Below, in pieces: positions 1-12,091 of a DNA stretch of 64,000 bases. The notes beneath the pieces were generated by a model. It did no database searches, was not told the origin of the DNA, and saw nothing but the letters and a program-made list of their open reading frames with translations. This DNA is from Melampsora larici-populina 98AG31 (lineage: Eukaryota > Basidiomycota > Pucciniomycetes > Pucciniales > Melampsoraceae): contig NW_006768768.1 in assembly GCF_000204055.1 (NCBI RefSeq), forward strand, positions 1,736,709 to 1,800,708, in the 5' to 3' direction. Positions within the stretch are counted from its first letter, which is position 1; each line of letters opens with the position of its first letter. The position numbers and the translations under genes were made by a program.

Positions 1-963
1 GACAAAGTCGATGAAGGAGCTGCAAGAGGGAGACGAGGTGTTAACTTACACAGGTCTGACCCCGAAAGACGAACTGCTACTTAACTACGGCGAGTGGATA
101 GATGCGATAGACCTCTTTATCAGATACGTCGAAGAGCGGTACCATATGCAAACGACCGCCAAAATGCTGAAAAAGCACAAAGAAAACGTGATTGAAATTA
201 GGAGATCAACGGCATGCTGGATGATAGCATTGCATTACTGCATGAAAGTAAGAGACAATCCTATAAGACATTCCACCAGGAAGATGCAAGGAAAGAATAT
301 TGATAAAACATTTGCACACACACGTAGGTGAGGAGATTGTTGATGCAGATCGTCATAGGAGAGTCCAGAAAACGAGAGATGTGCAACGCAGGAGCACTAC
401 AAGAAGATCTTCTGAGAGCGGCAAAGGACAAAGCGGAATCAGGTGGAGAACGAAACTTCACAGAGAACCCATATGCAACGGGGCAGAAGACGATGGACTC
501 TCACGTGCAGGCACAATCCACCACGAGCGCAGAGAAGAGACAGTTCGCCGCATCCAATCACGTCAAGCGGGAGACCTCTGGCCCGAGAGGAGGAAATGAG
601 ACAGGTTGGAGAGGACGAGGAAGGAAGCCAAACAGAGGCAACTGGCCAAACCGGGGAAGTTACCAGAGCCACTACGGAGCGTCCCACAGCACCCACTACG
701 TGCCAAACGGATACGGAGCCTATCCCCCCAACCAGCATCACCAACCCTATGCCCCAACCGCGTACCAACAGCACAGGGGATACGGATACCCTCACAACAA
801 CATCAACGGGTACACAACGAACTGGCCAGACCAAAGCCACAGCGGAGCGTACACTCCAAACGCGACTATGGGAGAAGGAGGAAGTCAAGGAGGAGCCGGG
901 GGGAAAACGTACGGAGGAAGCGGAGGAGGAAAAGGAAGCGCAGCAGGAAAGAGCACGCAGTGA
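1..963 (+). pseudogene. Gag-like ORF remnant in two frames, 5' end outside window
   Basis: An open frame from the left edge (first Met at 11) to 331 is rich in charged helices (motifs LLLNYGEWIDAIDLF and STACWMIALHYCMKV). It is followed in another frame (328-963) by a low-complexity tail: RGRGRKPNRGNWPNRG, then Tyr/His/Gly/Pro-rich repeats, then Gly/Ser. A helical N-terminal domain plus an RG/GY-rich basic tail is what many fungal retroelement Gag-like first ORFs look like, but I recognise no named domain. The frame change near 300-330 needs either an unseen intron or a frameshift. No zinc knuckle is visible. Codon use is GC-rich and differs from the AT-rich Gypsy DNA right of KDZ-1. I infer the 3' part of a separate retroelement ORF; the class is unproven. 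Confidence 0.4.
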
Positions 964-1254
964 GCTGAGATGAAAGGAAAGAGACCAGAAATGAAACTCC
1001 AGAAAGATGCTTCCCTAACTCCGATCCCCTCCATTGTCCTACAATCTCTCTTGTTTCCCAAAAAGCTCCAATTATTCCACAGACGCTATCCATAATCATG
1101 TCTCCGCCAAGTTGTACATGTGTTGTACGCCCGCTCCACCCACCTTTTGTCTGTCATAGAGAAGCACGTTATGAGAGGAAAACGTGCGAATGAAATAATA
1201 AAGAACAGATTTTGACTTACAACTTGGTTTGACCCCCTCTTTCGCCCGATCCTT
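964..1254. other. Non-coding tail between Gag-like ORF and KDZ-1
   Basis: No ORF. An AATAATAAAG stretch near 1194 could act as a polyadenylation signal for the upstream ORF. The segment ends directly at the KDZ-1 inverted repeat. Confidence 0.35.
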
Positions 1255-1642
1255 TCACCTGTGGCGCCCTAATCCTTCGGACCCTACCCGAAGATAAACG
1301 TGCGACTACCTACGGGTAGCTCCCGAAAAGTATTTTGCCAGAACTGTCAGATCGGCCAGACAGATCCTGAGTCTCGACAAGAACCACAGTGAGAAGTTTT
1401 TTTGACTTTTCAACCTTCACAAACATGTTTTAATGCATTCTAGAGCCATCCTGAAGCTTTGCAAAACTTAAGTTTTTGACCTGCCAACCTTGAAAAATTC
1501 GAAAAAAAAACCAGACCTGTCTGACTGGGGGTCAGATAGGTCTGGTGGTCTCTAGCATAGCGCAAAAGTCCTCAGACGTGTCTGAGTCTGATAGTCAGAC
1601 TTGTCTGGGACATATTCAAATCGTCAGACAGGTCTGGTTTTC
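1255..1642 (+). repeat. Left terminal inverted repeat of KDZ-1
   Basis: It is complementary to 11962-12349 over 388 bp with three mismatches, by eye. In all three this copy keeps a CpG (in TCG context on one strand) where the right copy has TG or CA. It includes two of the palindromic CAGAC-n2-GTCTG motifs. Confidence 0.9.
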
Positions 1643-1710
1643 CAATATACCCAGACCTGTCTGAGGAGAACCTCTGATAATCGCATTACCATGCCATCAG
1701 ACAGGTCTGG
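1511..1710. repeat. Left subterminal palindrome cluster of KDZ-1
   Basis: Four copies of the near-palindrome CAGACAGGTCTG or its complement lie at about 1511, 1624, 1652 and 1698, with diverged copies between. Arms are CAGAC/GTCTG around a central AG or CT. Two copies lie inside the inverted repeat and two beyond it, so the cluster is more than a by-product of the TIR. Confidence 0.8.
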
Positions 1711-2279
1711 TGATACTTTTCCAACCAGACCCCCCTTGCCGATCTATCCTTTGACCACCCAGTACAACTTCATCCAGGCCAACAAAAGCTCGACTCAATT
1801 AAATCAAATCAAAGACTTCACATCACATCTTCAACTCCTCAAACTCGGGTACCCACAACTCCAAAACAAACCTGTCACTGAATGGAATAACTCGATCGCT
1901 CAGATCAAAGAGACTGCCACTCCAATCTCGATAACTGGCATCAAAGACTCAAATGCGATCATTGTTCAACATACTCACCTCAAGACCCAGGCCTGATACT
2001 CAAACCCGTATGTACCAGTGCAAAAAAATCAAAGGTCTTCATTCAACAGTGTCTTGAATCCCTTCACTGAATCCCTTCTTACATTTGCAAAACGCGTGTA
2101 GGAATCGAATCATTCACATATCTCACTAGGTCAATAGACAATTCAAAATTAGTAGTACAACAATTAGAAGGCTTCAATTTGCAATCACGATCCTATGTTA
2201 TCATCACTATTCAACATGAAATGTAAAGATCACAATCCTTGTATCACACACATATGATAATGACAAATGATGACAAATC

Positions 2280-5200
2280 CTAGCCATCTGCGTTGATGTT
2301 AAGATCAAACATCATATTCAGCTCAGCATCCTCCAAAGGATCAATTGGCTGAGCAATCGATGTCTGAGCATTTACAATGCTTTCCCATGCAATCCAACAA
2401 TCTGAAATTAGCCCCCTCCAGCTCAAGGCTAGTCCTTCATCATAATCTCGGCCCAAATTTCAGTAGATCGAAGTTCCTTCCAATACATATGGTATATCAA
2501 AATTCCACTCCAACCAAATCCGAGTAAGTTCAAAAGTGAGTGAATCATACAATGCCCTCAACACACGGCTGCACTCTAACCAGTTTTTTTTGGTTATGCG
2601 ACGAGGGACTGCCTCACTTGGTACCACCAACTCCAACTGTAATGCTGTAGTTGTTGGGTCCCAAGCTAAATTTAATCATATGAATGTCAGTGTTGAATTC
2701 AAGAACAATGAGCTTGTAGGTATAAAAACCACTGATGTTTCTCTGAAAGGAGACGTAATGCCTTCAGTTTCTTAGCCATGACAATTGACCACTCCATCAA
2801 ACTACGCACTTCCTTTGCAATACGTCGCAGTTCCTTGTCACAGCTTCGTATTGCAAGGAATGCTTTGATCCCCTTTTGGGTGGGTATGTCCACAGCCCAC
2901 TTCTCTTGTGGATGTTGAAGTCCACCAAAGTTCCAGAAATCATCGGTAATGTCTAAAGCTTTTACATCATCAAAGGATTTTAGAGCCAGGGGATCTGGAG
3001 ACGGATACAATGCATTAAACTTTGATACCATGTCGTGGTAAGTTTTCCATTTTTTTTCAGTAATTCCTGTTTTTTATTCATCGAAACTTTCATATGTTGC
3101 TGAATTGAAGTACCTACATATCGATCATTAGATATTATAATGCATCAAAACAGGTGAAAACATGGCTCACCCTGCCCAGGCTCGTCCCACCGCCGTTTCA
3201 ACTCAATAACCCCGACTTTAGCTTCGTAGAGGTTTTGTTTGGCAATCCGGATGCGTATAAGAGCCTTTCCTTTGGGATCTAATGCTGTTGTTTGATAAGG
3301 ATTAGGAAGTCAGAATTGAATCAAATATATGCAAATAATCAACATTAAATATCTACCTTTAGCCTGAGGTATATTTCTGAACCTCTCACTACCAAGCTCG
3401 CTCACAACCTCCTGGATCTCCTCTTTGAGATAAACAATCATCCCCGGAAGACTGGCCAATTCGCGTAGGTCTTCTGCAGTACGATCCGTTCGCTTCCGCC
3501 GCCTGAGCCGAACCAGCTTGTCCCTATTACAACAACGGGAAAGAGCAGGTGAGTACATGTTTGACAATAATGATTCAATAAAGAAAAACTGACTTATGTT
3601 CCCGCAAATCTTCCTCAAACTCAATCAGCTGTTGCAATTGGAGCTCCAGAGCGCGAAGGTCATTATCACCAATGACCTGAGACTGTATAGCCTTCTGCCT
3701 CTCCCACTGTTCAGCAAAGTATTCTCGGCGATACTCACCATCCTTCTCAATCTCTTCTAATATTCCCAAATTTATGTCTTGAGTTTTCTTGGCGATGGTT
3801 GTCTTTGACTTGATTGATTGTACTACCAGAAATAAATGAGAACAATGAAAATGAAAATGATTGATGTATCAAAATCAGATCAGATCAATGCGAGTAGTTT
3901 GTGTCAGCTCTTACCAGAGTTAGCTCGAAGTAGATCATTTTTGTGAGATGCCTTTAAATCGATTGAATCCAACCTATGCTGCTTGGTACTATATCGTAAT
4001 GCTGAGACCAAGGATGACAATGAGAACCAACATCGTTCACATCCTTCTCCGTCCGACAATCCCCAGCCAAGATTAAGACGTGGGTTATACTCCAACTGGC
4101 AGCCCCAGTTGTGTACATATGAGTGGAATACAGAAGTTCCAAAAACAAACTGCGCAGCTTTTCTCTCCTCCACAAATATTCCTCTCTAAAAGACGGGGAC
4201 AGGGAAAACAAAACAAGCATTAAATTTTGACTAATCATCAACATACAATGATGAGTGAAAGACCTTCTCAATACCCTTCTCCAGGTTACAGCCAATATCA
4301 TAGAGAACACCAAACGTTCTAGGTCGCACATCCTCATCCTCCTTTGCTCTGTCTAGCAGAGAATCCATCATTGTATGGGCAAAGTGAACTCTGGAAGTGA
4401 TATATGAGAGTCTTTCCGAAGTGTGATTTTGTAAAGATAACAACTCACTTCTCTCCGCTCTGTTCAATATTGATAAAAGCCAGGGCATGGTCATGTCGAC
4501 AGACCATGCCGAGTAGTCCTGTATCGTCGCATCCACGCCAAGTCGAGCCCGTCCTTGTATCATTCGCAGCGGTGTGCATCTGAGTGCAAGGATCCTAATT
4601 TAACAAAACAAATATGAGACTTATATGGCAAATTCTGTGTTATCTATACATACAAGCTCGTTTTTGTTTGATACGGTCGCACTTTTCACACGCCACTTTT
4701 CAACTTGCTCTGGTTTAACAAACAGCAAAGGGTATCTTAATTTGATCTGGGAGTTCTCTACACTGGCTGCTAGGTGTCTCCGCTGTTGAAAGTTACCATC
4801 AAGGCAAACTATGTGATCGGGTTCTTCGGAAGCTTCACCCAGTGGTCGAGGTCCAAAGCAGCGAGGGCAATTGGCTGCCAGCTGCTCGAGTTTGGTTAGT
4901 GAGAGTGCTCGGATCGTCAGTTCTTTCTGTAAACGTATCATATGTCGATATGCATCTATAGCTGATGAGAAAGGCCGGCGCCATTGCCGTGGCTATCATT
5001 AAAATGGATCAGCCCTGTTCGACATTCATCTTCAACAGACAAACCGACTTCTCACCTTATTTGTCCCTTCGCTAAGCATTAGCGCATTACTTGGATCAAG
5101 AAACTCATCAATCGCTCGTGTAAAAGGTTGTAATCGTGTGCCAGCAAACTTCCAAAGGATATGATAGAAGCGAAGTAAGCGTAATGAAAAGGCCGTTTTG

Positions 5201-5951
5201 GGATGAGTGGGTGTGCCACCCATATATCCCATTTGGATTAATCTGACCACGTCCGGCTGGCATGAACAGAACGTGATCACTAACTTCTTACGGCCTGGCA
5301 TCAAGTTGGTCAATATACACAATTTGGCATCAGGACTAGGTGATACATACTAAATATGTCGACAACATCTACCGGTCGAGTCCTTTTCTTGGCGGTCAAG
5401 CAGCGGCAGTCAGGTTTCCAGTCAACATCCCAGGCTGCCGTTCCCCATTGCATGGTCATCTTGCTTGCTTCCATGAAAGCGATGAACATGGGGGTGAGAT
5501 TGTTAGCCCATTGACGTTCCTCCCTGACACGACGTTCCTGATAAGATACGCTGGTTACATGCTGGACCACCTCGTCGTCTTCATCATATGAATCAGACGG
5601 ATCTTCAATCGGACTAGGCCCACGATCATATTCTTCAGGATCAGCACGAACTTCGTAATCAAATTCAAATCGGAAGGGTGAATTGGGATCAGAGGGTTCG
5701 TTTCCACTCAATTTGCTTCCATGCCAATCATTTGCGTTTGGGTTCAACTGTGACTGTGACTGTGACTGAATCAAGATTCTGTTTCTGAGCTTGGTACATC
5801 GTCGATCGGCCCAATCGTCTTCATTACGTTCAAACTCCTCAAGCTCCTTCTCGGCACTGCTTTTGGCCTTTTTCAAACGTTTGCTGACGGGCTGACCTAG
5901 CGGGCAAGGGATTGGTTTTCCTGGGTCCACCATCACAAGTTGAAGTTGCAA
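2280..5951 (-). CDS. KDZ transposase (CxC-type), multi-exon
   Basis: A spliced minus-strand gene. The first exon (5951 to about 5340; Met also at 5933) encodes a basic, acidic-patched N-terminus ending with the cysteine pair DCRC. A CxC module follows (FCSCQPDVVRLIQMGYMGG, about 5215-5300). The KDZ core holds CPRCFG and then VCLDGNFQQRR (about 4790-4810, first catalytic Asp), LYDIGCN (about 4286-4306, second Asp) and WGLSDGEGCER (about 4040-4065, Glu). The C-terminal part is helical and charged, and the last exon ends at 2280 with an acidic tail. Exon order matches the second KDZ gene at 44842-48468. In-frame stops between blocks all lie where GT...AG introns can be drawn, and I see no certain inactivating lesion. 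It would act in the nucleus on the element's own termini; KDZ transposases have a predicted RNase H-like fold. Confidence 0.85.
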
Positions 5952-8180
5952 AGATTACAATTACGACTGATTCTAGATAAGGATATTGATTTGGGTGGGT
6001 ACAAAAAATCCTTTCAACAAGAAGTGTTTTTTCACAAAGTGACCGCTACGTCATTTTAACTATCCGTTGTTTAATAAACATTCTATATGGGACCTATTTA
6101 GACTAGTTTTTCAGCCAATGGGGTGCAATCTTACGCCTTTGGGATAGACCTGTCAGATTTGATTTGATCTTGTTTTACAGGTAGTGCACGTGTGCTTATA
6201 GGTCTCTCAAAAGTCCATTGGGTGTCCGAGGATGATGCTACTCAAAATACCGCTGGTGATTATGTTGGCACAATCACCAAGCCATCAAATGATGGCTTTT
6301 CATGTTTTGAACAATAAGATTTATAATCACCTTCACTTCATGACTGCAAACAGCGTAAAGATAGTGCAAATTTATACTAAGCATTGAGCATTGGTTACAT
6401 CTTTTCCACCTCCTATGTTGAACATACTATGGGATTGTCCAAAAAGCAAAAATTTCTTTCATGCTTCAATGTGCAGGCATGCACAACACAGGTCTATGCC
6501 TGGTTTTTTAGGCAAAATGCTTATGTCATAATCAGTTTCTTGTGTGATCAAAACTGAGAAGTTAACATGTTTTTGGAATCAAGATCTTAATTACTAAGTG
6601 GTGCTCCAACATGCAAAAATCCAATTATAGTGTTGAGTGTGGGGTGAGGCAATGGTTGAAGACATTGTTTATGTAAATGAAGTAATTAAAAAAAGACTGC
6701 AACCATTTCAAAGAAGATTTTACAAGCTCCAAAAATGTGATCAAGAGTGTTTAATCAAAGATAGTGATTTGACTATAAGCTCAGTGAAACCACATTTTGG
6801 CTCATAGCATGGTCAACATTGCTTCTGAGGGGGTTCTTTGTTGATCAGAATGGTTCACAATGTAGTTAGAATGAGTGCGGAGGTTGATAAGTCCTTCTGG
6901 ACAAAAACTTATTTGACTGAATGTTGTAAAGATGTTGTCCTTGATGTTAAAACAACAGATATGCACATTTCTGAGCGGAAAATTTAGAGAAATTTCAAAG
7001 TGTTTTTTTGATCAAACTTCATTAATAAACCCCCCCTAAAAAATGTTCAGGAAACAGCTGGGACAATCCCAGACACCAAAAGACAAAAATTGACCAAGAT
7101 ATGGGCTTGGAAAAATGTGTGCTAAAAATCAAATTGCCCAAAGGTGCATCAGGATGGCATTTATTCTCAGAAAGTTTATATTGAATGGAAAATCATATTC
7201 AATTTCCAACACTATTTATTATTGAACCTTTGAGTTTGAAGGAAAACCTGGCGAGATATGGTCATTTTGTGAGTTTTGACCCATGCCAAAACTTCACTAA
7301 TTCGACTATGTGCTCGCCAAAACTCACTTTTTACGAAATTGATATTAATAAACTACATGTGAAATTGGATTTCCCACACTCCCTATTATCAAACCTTTGG
7401 GTTTGGATCAAAATTGAGTGAGATAGGGTCATTTTTAGCCTCCCAAGCTTTGCTCAACCTTCTCTAATTCCACTATCTGATCCCTAAGAATCATTATTTT
7501 GATAAAATCATCATAATATACTCTAGTTTAATTTGGATTTACTACATTTTTCATCTTTGAACCTTTGAGTTTGGATCACAATTGGGTGAGATGTGGGAAA
7601 ATTGTGTCATTTGATCCATGCCAAAAGATTGCTAATTCCATTATGTAATCATCAAGACTTCATCTTTTTGGGAATTCAGCAAGGGTAACCTTCATTCAAA
7701 TTAAATTCTGAACATATTTGATAATCTGACCATGAAGATTGATTCAAAATTGGGGAAGTTGTGCTTTATTTCGTCTATAGATTGAACCAAAGCCAAAACT
7801 TGGAACAAGTTTCCTGAGCCTGATTTTCGATGTGACCATCCAATTTTGAGGACCACATGACGGTTACGTAGTTCATGCTGTCATTGCGCCACGCTCTTGT
7901 GATCCTGACTTATTCTCATCAACATTTTTTGTAATGTTTTAGTGCTTTTTCGTGCTTTACATAGAGTTGATTCAAACTCAATATTGGTCTTTTATTCAAG
8001 CGGTCTCAACTTTTACAGAACATAAGTTGAATAGAAAAAAGCATAGGTAGGTGATTTCTAGACCCATGAAAACGGATAAAGGTGTCGGATACAACATGGT
8101 TCACTTTTATGATGATATGATACCTTTGATCCACCGGAGCTTTGATCTCATTGTTCAATTGTAAATACATCAGTTCTCAT
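5952..8180. other. AT-rich non-coding interior of KDZ-1 with diverged ~168-bp tandem repeats
   Basis: No credible gene over 2.2 kb. From about 7150 to 7680 a diverged unit repeats about every 168 bp, recognised by GAACCTTTGAGTTTGGA-like words at about 7223, 7391 and 7558, each followed by a GAGATRKGGTCATTT-like word. The rest is unique AT-rich DNA with homopolymer runs. Confidence 0.55.
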
Positions 8181-8400
8181 GGATCACATTCTCCGAAGTG
8201 CTGATTGATCAATAAATACAAGAAAGCAAAGAAGTGGATCAAAAGTGGTTAGCAATGGAGCGAGTGAAGACAGACAAGTGAAGACTGACATACCTCGCAT
8301 CCGGGGTCCGATGCGTATCAACGTGGTTTTGTCAGTTTGTAGGCTGAGGAGAGCAGCTGTCAGTTCGTAGATGCAAGGCTTGGAATGATACAAACATACT

Positions 8401-8790
8401 TGGGGCTTGGTGTCACGCCAGGTGGAGTCCTTGTTCTGGAGTTGCAACACAGCTTCCTTCATAACTTGCTCGATTTCGATGGCTCGACTAGAGGTACCAG
8501 GGTTAGAGGGCATTCCACCAAGTTCTTCGTCGGCCCTCTGTTTGATGGATAGGTCAGTCAAAGATCATGATTATACATGTCCATATGGGCGGTTATTCTC
8601 ACTTGGTATGTGTCAAAAAGATGAAGGTTCCGTTTCTCATTTCTGAAATGGTCGTCAATTTCAGATTTTGTGTTACAGCGAATAGCAGGTGGTGGATTAT
8701 AGTAATCATATATGTGAATCATGTTTCCTGTTGTACTATCACGGATCATTCTCAAAGGATTAAACCGAACTAGTTGGGATTGTGCAACAT
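8401..8790 (-). pseudogene. Unassigned minus-strand exons within KDZ-1
   Basis: Two coding-looking blocks flank a clean intron. The first (about 8790-8603) carries VRFNPLRMIRDSTTGN and YDYYNPPPAIRCN and ends FDTYQ. The second (8537-8401) begins RADEELGGMPSNP, ends STWRDTKPQ, and is followed by GTATGT. No family is recognised, and I cannot continue the frame beyond 8400 without a stop. It may be the surviving part of a third KDZ-1 cargo gene or an older insertion. It is convergent with neither neighbour: the transposase lies 2.4 kb downstream on the same strand and the HMG-like gene diverges 0.8 kb upstream. Confidence 0.4.
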
Positions 8791-9187
8791 GAAAAGGGTT
8801 GCTGGTTGTTGATGACTCGTTTTGTAAATAGTCGATTTACTTTGCTTGACATATTGAATTAACTTTGAACGCTGAAGTCGATGTTGTTAAGTATATTGTC
8901 AGGACATAGTGTATCAGTTGGGTCTGGGGGACATCACCTGATTTGATGGTGAAATGTCCACCTGGTGACACAAAGGGGGAAACCTTTACAGACCGGCGCG
9001 TAAAATGTACCAATCCACTCCTATGTACCGATACATTTCTATTACGCCTGTAATAGGTTTAGATTAATGACAATCGGTGGACTCATGATACATGCATCGA
9101 CAAGTTGGCATCTCCCAATGAAGTGCGTGCAGACATATGCATCATACCCAGGGCTCTGATATGGAATTAAACTCAGTCATCAATTTC

Positions 9188-9278
9188 AAACTTAACTAAG
9201 TCCCTTGTTAAGCTTGAGCCTTGTTAAGCTTGAGCCGCTCAAACGAGGTTGAGCTTAACGAGGGACTTAGTTAAGTTT
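9188..9278. repeat. Fold-back inverted repeat, 28-bp arms
   Basis: The arms 9188-9215 and 9251-9278 are complementary apart from two positions (AAACTTAACTAAGTCCCT is common to both). The left arm also contains a short tandem duplication (TTGTTAAGCTTGAGCC twice). It could be a small fold-back MITE or part of the promoter of the gene at 9587. Confidence 0.7.
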
Positions 9279-9586
9279 GCATCAATTTGAGAATTTTAAC
9301 TCCAAAGTTCTTTCATTTTGAGAATTTACTAACTACTTAGAATTCGCCATATCCCTGGAATCCCAGTTTGTGACCAACTTTTACTACTTAACAACCCTCC
9401 AAAAAGCCCTGTGGCTCAGTCTCGTCTGCGGGTTCTGCTTACGTGTACCTCTACATATTCATTTCCCCACCGCCGCACCTCACCAGACCGGACCACCCTC
9501 ATCCTGCATCCTTCTATTCTTTCCACTTGTCACGAGCCTCAATCATCTACACTCTACACTACACCAAGCTTAAGTCGCCTTTCTCA

Positions 9587-11319
9587 ATGCCGCCTCGTCT
9601 GACTCGTCACTCTTCTCGCACAAATGGCGCTACTGAAACTCAACCTAATCAACTTGGTCTCAGGGATCCTTCACCGACTCGTAATGCCGAGAATACTCAA
9701 GCTGCGCCCCAGAAAAAGAAAAGGAAACAGTCTAAACGTGTTAATCAGACTTCTCCTCAAGAAAACGATAATGAAAACCTCAACAACAACAATCTAGACA
9801 ACACCACTGCTGACAACCATCCACCTGATGAAGATGAAGACAATGAAGCTGATCGCCTTACCGTTGATAACTACAAGGAGCATATGGACGCCTGGAGTGT
9901 TGGTCGGCTCCGCACAGCCATCAAGAAATACAAGTCTTCCGGTGGTACCCGAGCAAGCACTGAGGTTCAAACCAAGGCTCGACTCATAAATTCAAAATAC
10001 GAGCACGAATTGTTAATGCTAGCATTGGTAGATAAAGTCCAACTACGAACCATCAAAAAAGCAATGTATTTTTATTTCTCTTTGTCTTTTCCTTGTATTC
10101 ACACGCTGAAATTGTGATGCTACCTTCTTTATCCAGTGACGAAGTTGCTCCTAAAAAGAACCCCTCCAACCTTGGAATGTATGTATCCTATGCGAAAGAA
10201 TCTCTTGCATTATCTAGTGAGTTGTATGTCTTTTGGACTATGAGTTTCTCAATTTTCTGACATGTTTTATATAGTGCCCAACAGAGGACAGGAAGATGGT
10301 GGTGATATGCTATCCCAGAGAAATCGAATCAACACCGATCGCTGGAAAGCCCTATCACTCGATCAAAAAGCAATTTTTTCCCCTTCCCTATTCTACACGT
10401 TAGCTGGAGCACCGAATCCATACGCTGCAAGTGATAATGAAGATGCTGATGATGAAGATGAACGAGGAGACATCATAGTTTCAGTCCCAAAGGTGCGGCG
10501 CTTGACACCAGAAGAAGAAGCACTATACCGACCCATCTATGAAGAGATGGTGGATGACGACCGAGTATCGGCCAACATCTCAAAGCCCAAGCTGGGCCCT
10601 TCCGATGCGCTTCTCCAGAGGAAGTCACTCACCGCTTTTCAAAAGTTTGCACATGAGGTTGGTGATTGCTAAATCTCATCTCTTCAATGAATTGTCTATT
10701 TTTCTTACCAGTGTCTTGTCTTCCATAATTCTACTCTTTCATTCTTGTCTTTCATCTAATCAGCTTGCATGTCTAGCAAACCGATTAGATTTTGCGTTCT
10801 ATCTTGTGGGATCGAGTACACTCACACCCGATAAATCAAATGCACTTGGATGGACACGGGAGTTCACTACCCACCAACAAGTAGCACGATGGGCCAACAA
10901 GACCAGCGGTTTGGCTCGGGTATTTGCAACATATGCGCAAGGCGCTGCAATGGCTGATGCTATTGCATCAGCCACTCATCCTCCTGAATTGAAGCCTAAG
11001 CGAAAACGTAGCGACAAGCCTCAACGTAGTGACCGGATCAAGATTCAACTTGGGAGAATGCTCGTTCAATTGACTGGTATGTTTGTTCAATTATCTCCAT
11101 CATCGTTTGTGATGGGCAAGTATGTACATATTGATTTTGGTTCTTTTAACAGTCAAGGCGCTTGGCCGAAAGCCTACCCAATCTTTCCCCTTGACAGAAG
11201 ACCCCAAGAGTGCCTTACTCAAACGAAAGGTCCCTTTGGAAATGGTCCGTTCAGATGCGTGTACGTTGTCCGAAGAGGCTCTGAAATTAGGCTTTAAGAA
11301 AATGAGGACCAAGGATTGA
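9587..11319 (+). CDS. KDZ-1 cargo protein with HMG-box-like segment
   Basis: A spliced plus-strand gene of about five exons. ATG at 9587 (MPPRLTRHSSRTNG) is the first Met with a coding-like N-terminus. It starts basic (KKKRKQSKR, a probable nuclear signal), then has an Asn/Asp-rich acidic linker, then a helical SAP- or HTH-like block (MDAWSVGRLRTAIKKYKSS). After two introns comes MYVSYAKESLALSS, then LSQRNRINTDRWKALS and DQKAIFSP: the pattern of an HMG box, with Trp/Lys-Ala-Leu-Ser before a Lys-rich helix end. A region with VRRLTPEEEALYRP and a C-terminal basic tail (KPKRKRSDKPQRSD) follow, and the last exon ends at 11317-11319. It is likely a nuclear DNA- or chromatin-binding accessory of the element. 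KDZ elements are known to carry chromatin-protein genes; the HMG assignment is by eye. Confidence 0.6.
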
Positions 11320-11723
11320 GAAAAGTGGGAAGATGACATCAAAGGGGGACATTTTCGGTTGAGAAATGTGGGAGGCGTTGAGGCAGTTGCCCTTGATGCA
11401 ACTGATTTGATGCAACTGATTTGGCCGAAATCGATAGATCAATGGGTGATGAATGTGAGAATCTTAGTAAAGATAAAGACAAGGCTGGGGGTGATGGGGA
11501 TGATGATGACGAGACACAAGAGGTGGACGACAATGAATGATCTGGGTTTTTGCTTTTTTTCTATTTCATCTCCTTTGTTTAGAATCTCTGTTGAATGATT
11601 TTGCAAATGAAGTCATTTTTCTTGTTTTCAGTCTTGCAATAAAAATGAACAGTGTGATTGTTTTTTTCCGACTCAGTAAATTGAGCTTTTGTCAAGACAA
11701 GATTGTTCAACTTTGCCATTGTG
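11320..11723. other. 3' flank of HMG-like gene
   Basis: AT-rich trailer with an AATAAAAATG word near 11638 that could direct polyadenylation. No further gene is seen before the subterminal palindromes. Confidence 0.4.
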
Positions 11724-12091
11724 ACAGACAGGTCTGTTGATCTTGTATCCGTTAGTCGAGTCTGGTTGCATGGTAGTGCGATTGTCGAGAGTTATCCTCA
11801 GACAGGTCTGGTGATCTTGTATCCGTTAGTCAAGTCTGGTTGTTTCTTGTCAGACAGGTCTGGTCACGAGAGTATCACCAGACCTGTCTGGTTGCATGGT
11901 AGTGCGATTGGCAAGTTATCCTCAGACAGGTCTGAAAGGTTCCGAAAAGCCAGACCAATCTGAAAACCAGACCTGTCTGACGATTTGAATATGTCCCAGA
12001 CAAGTCTGACTATCAGACTCAGACACGTCTGAGGACTTTTGCGCTATGCTAGAGACCACCAGACCTATCTGACCCCCAGTCAGACAGGTCT
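11724..12091. repeat. Right subterminal palindrome cluster of KDZ-1
   Basis: Seven copies of CAGACAGGTCTG or its complement occur at about 11724, 11799, 11849, 11877, 11922, 11966 and 12079. Some sit in a local tandem repeat containing GATCTTGTATCCGTTAGTC and GGTTGCATGGTAGTGCGATT. Such clusters are typical transposase-binding sites in hAT, P and CACTA elements; the role here is inferred. Confidence 0.8.

Noticed and set aside
439..973. Several overlapping ORFs on both strands over the Gag-like tail
   Set aside because: Shadows of a GC-rich low-complexity coding region; only the RG/GY-rich frame has protein-like order.
1601..1996. 131-aa plus-strand ORF beginning inside the KDZ-1 inverted repeat
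   Set aside because: Starts in the palindromic repeat, has no domain-like composition and crosses the TIR edge; taken as chance.
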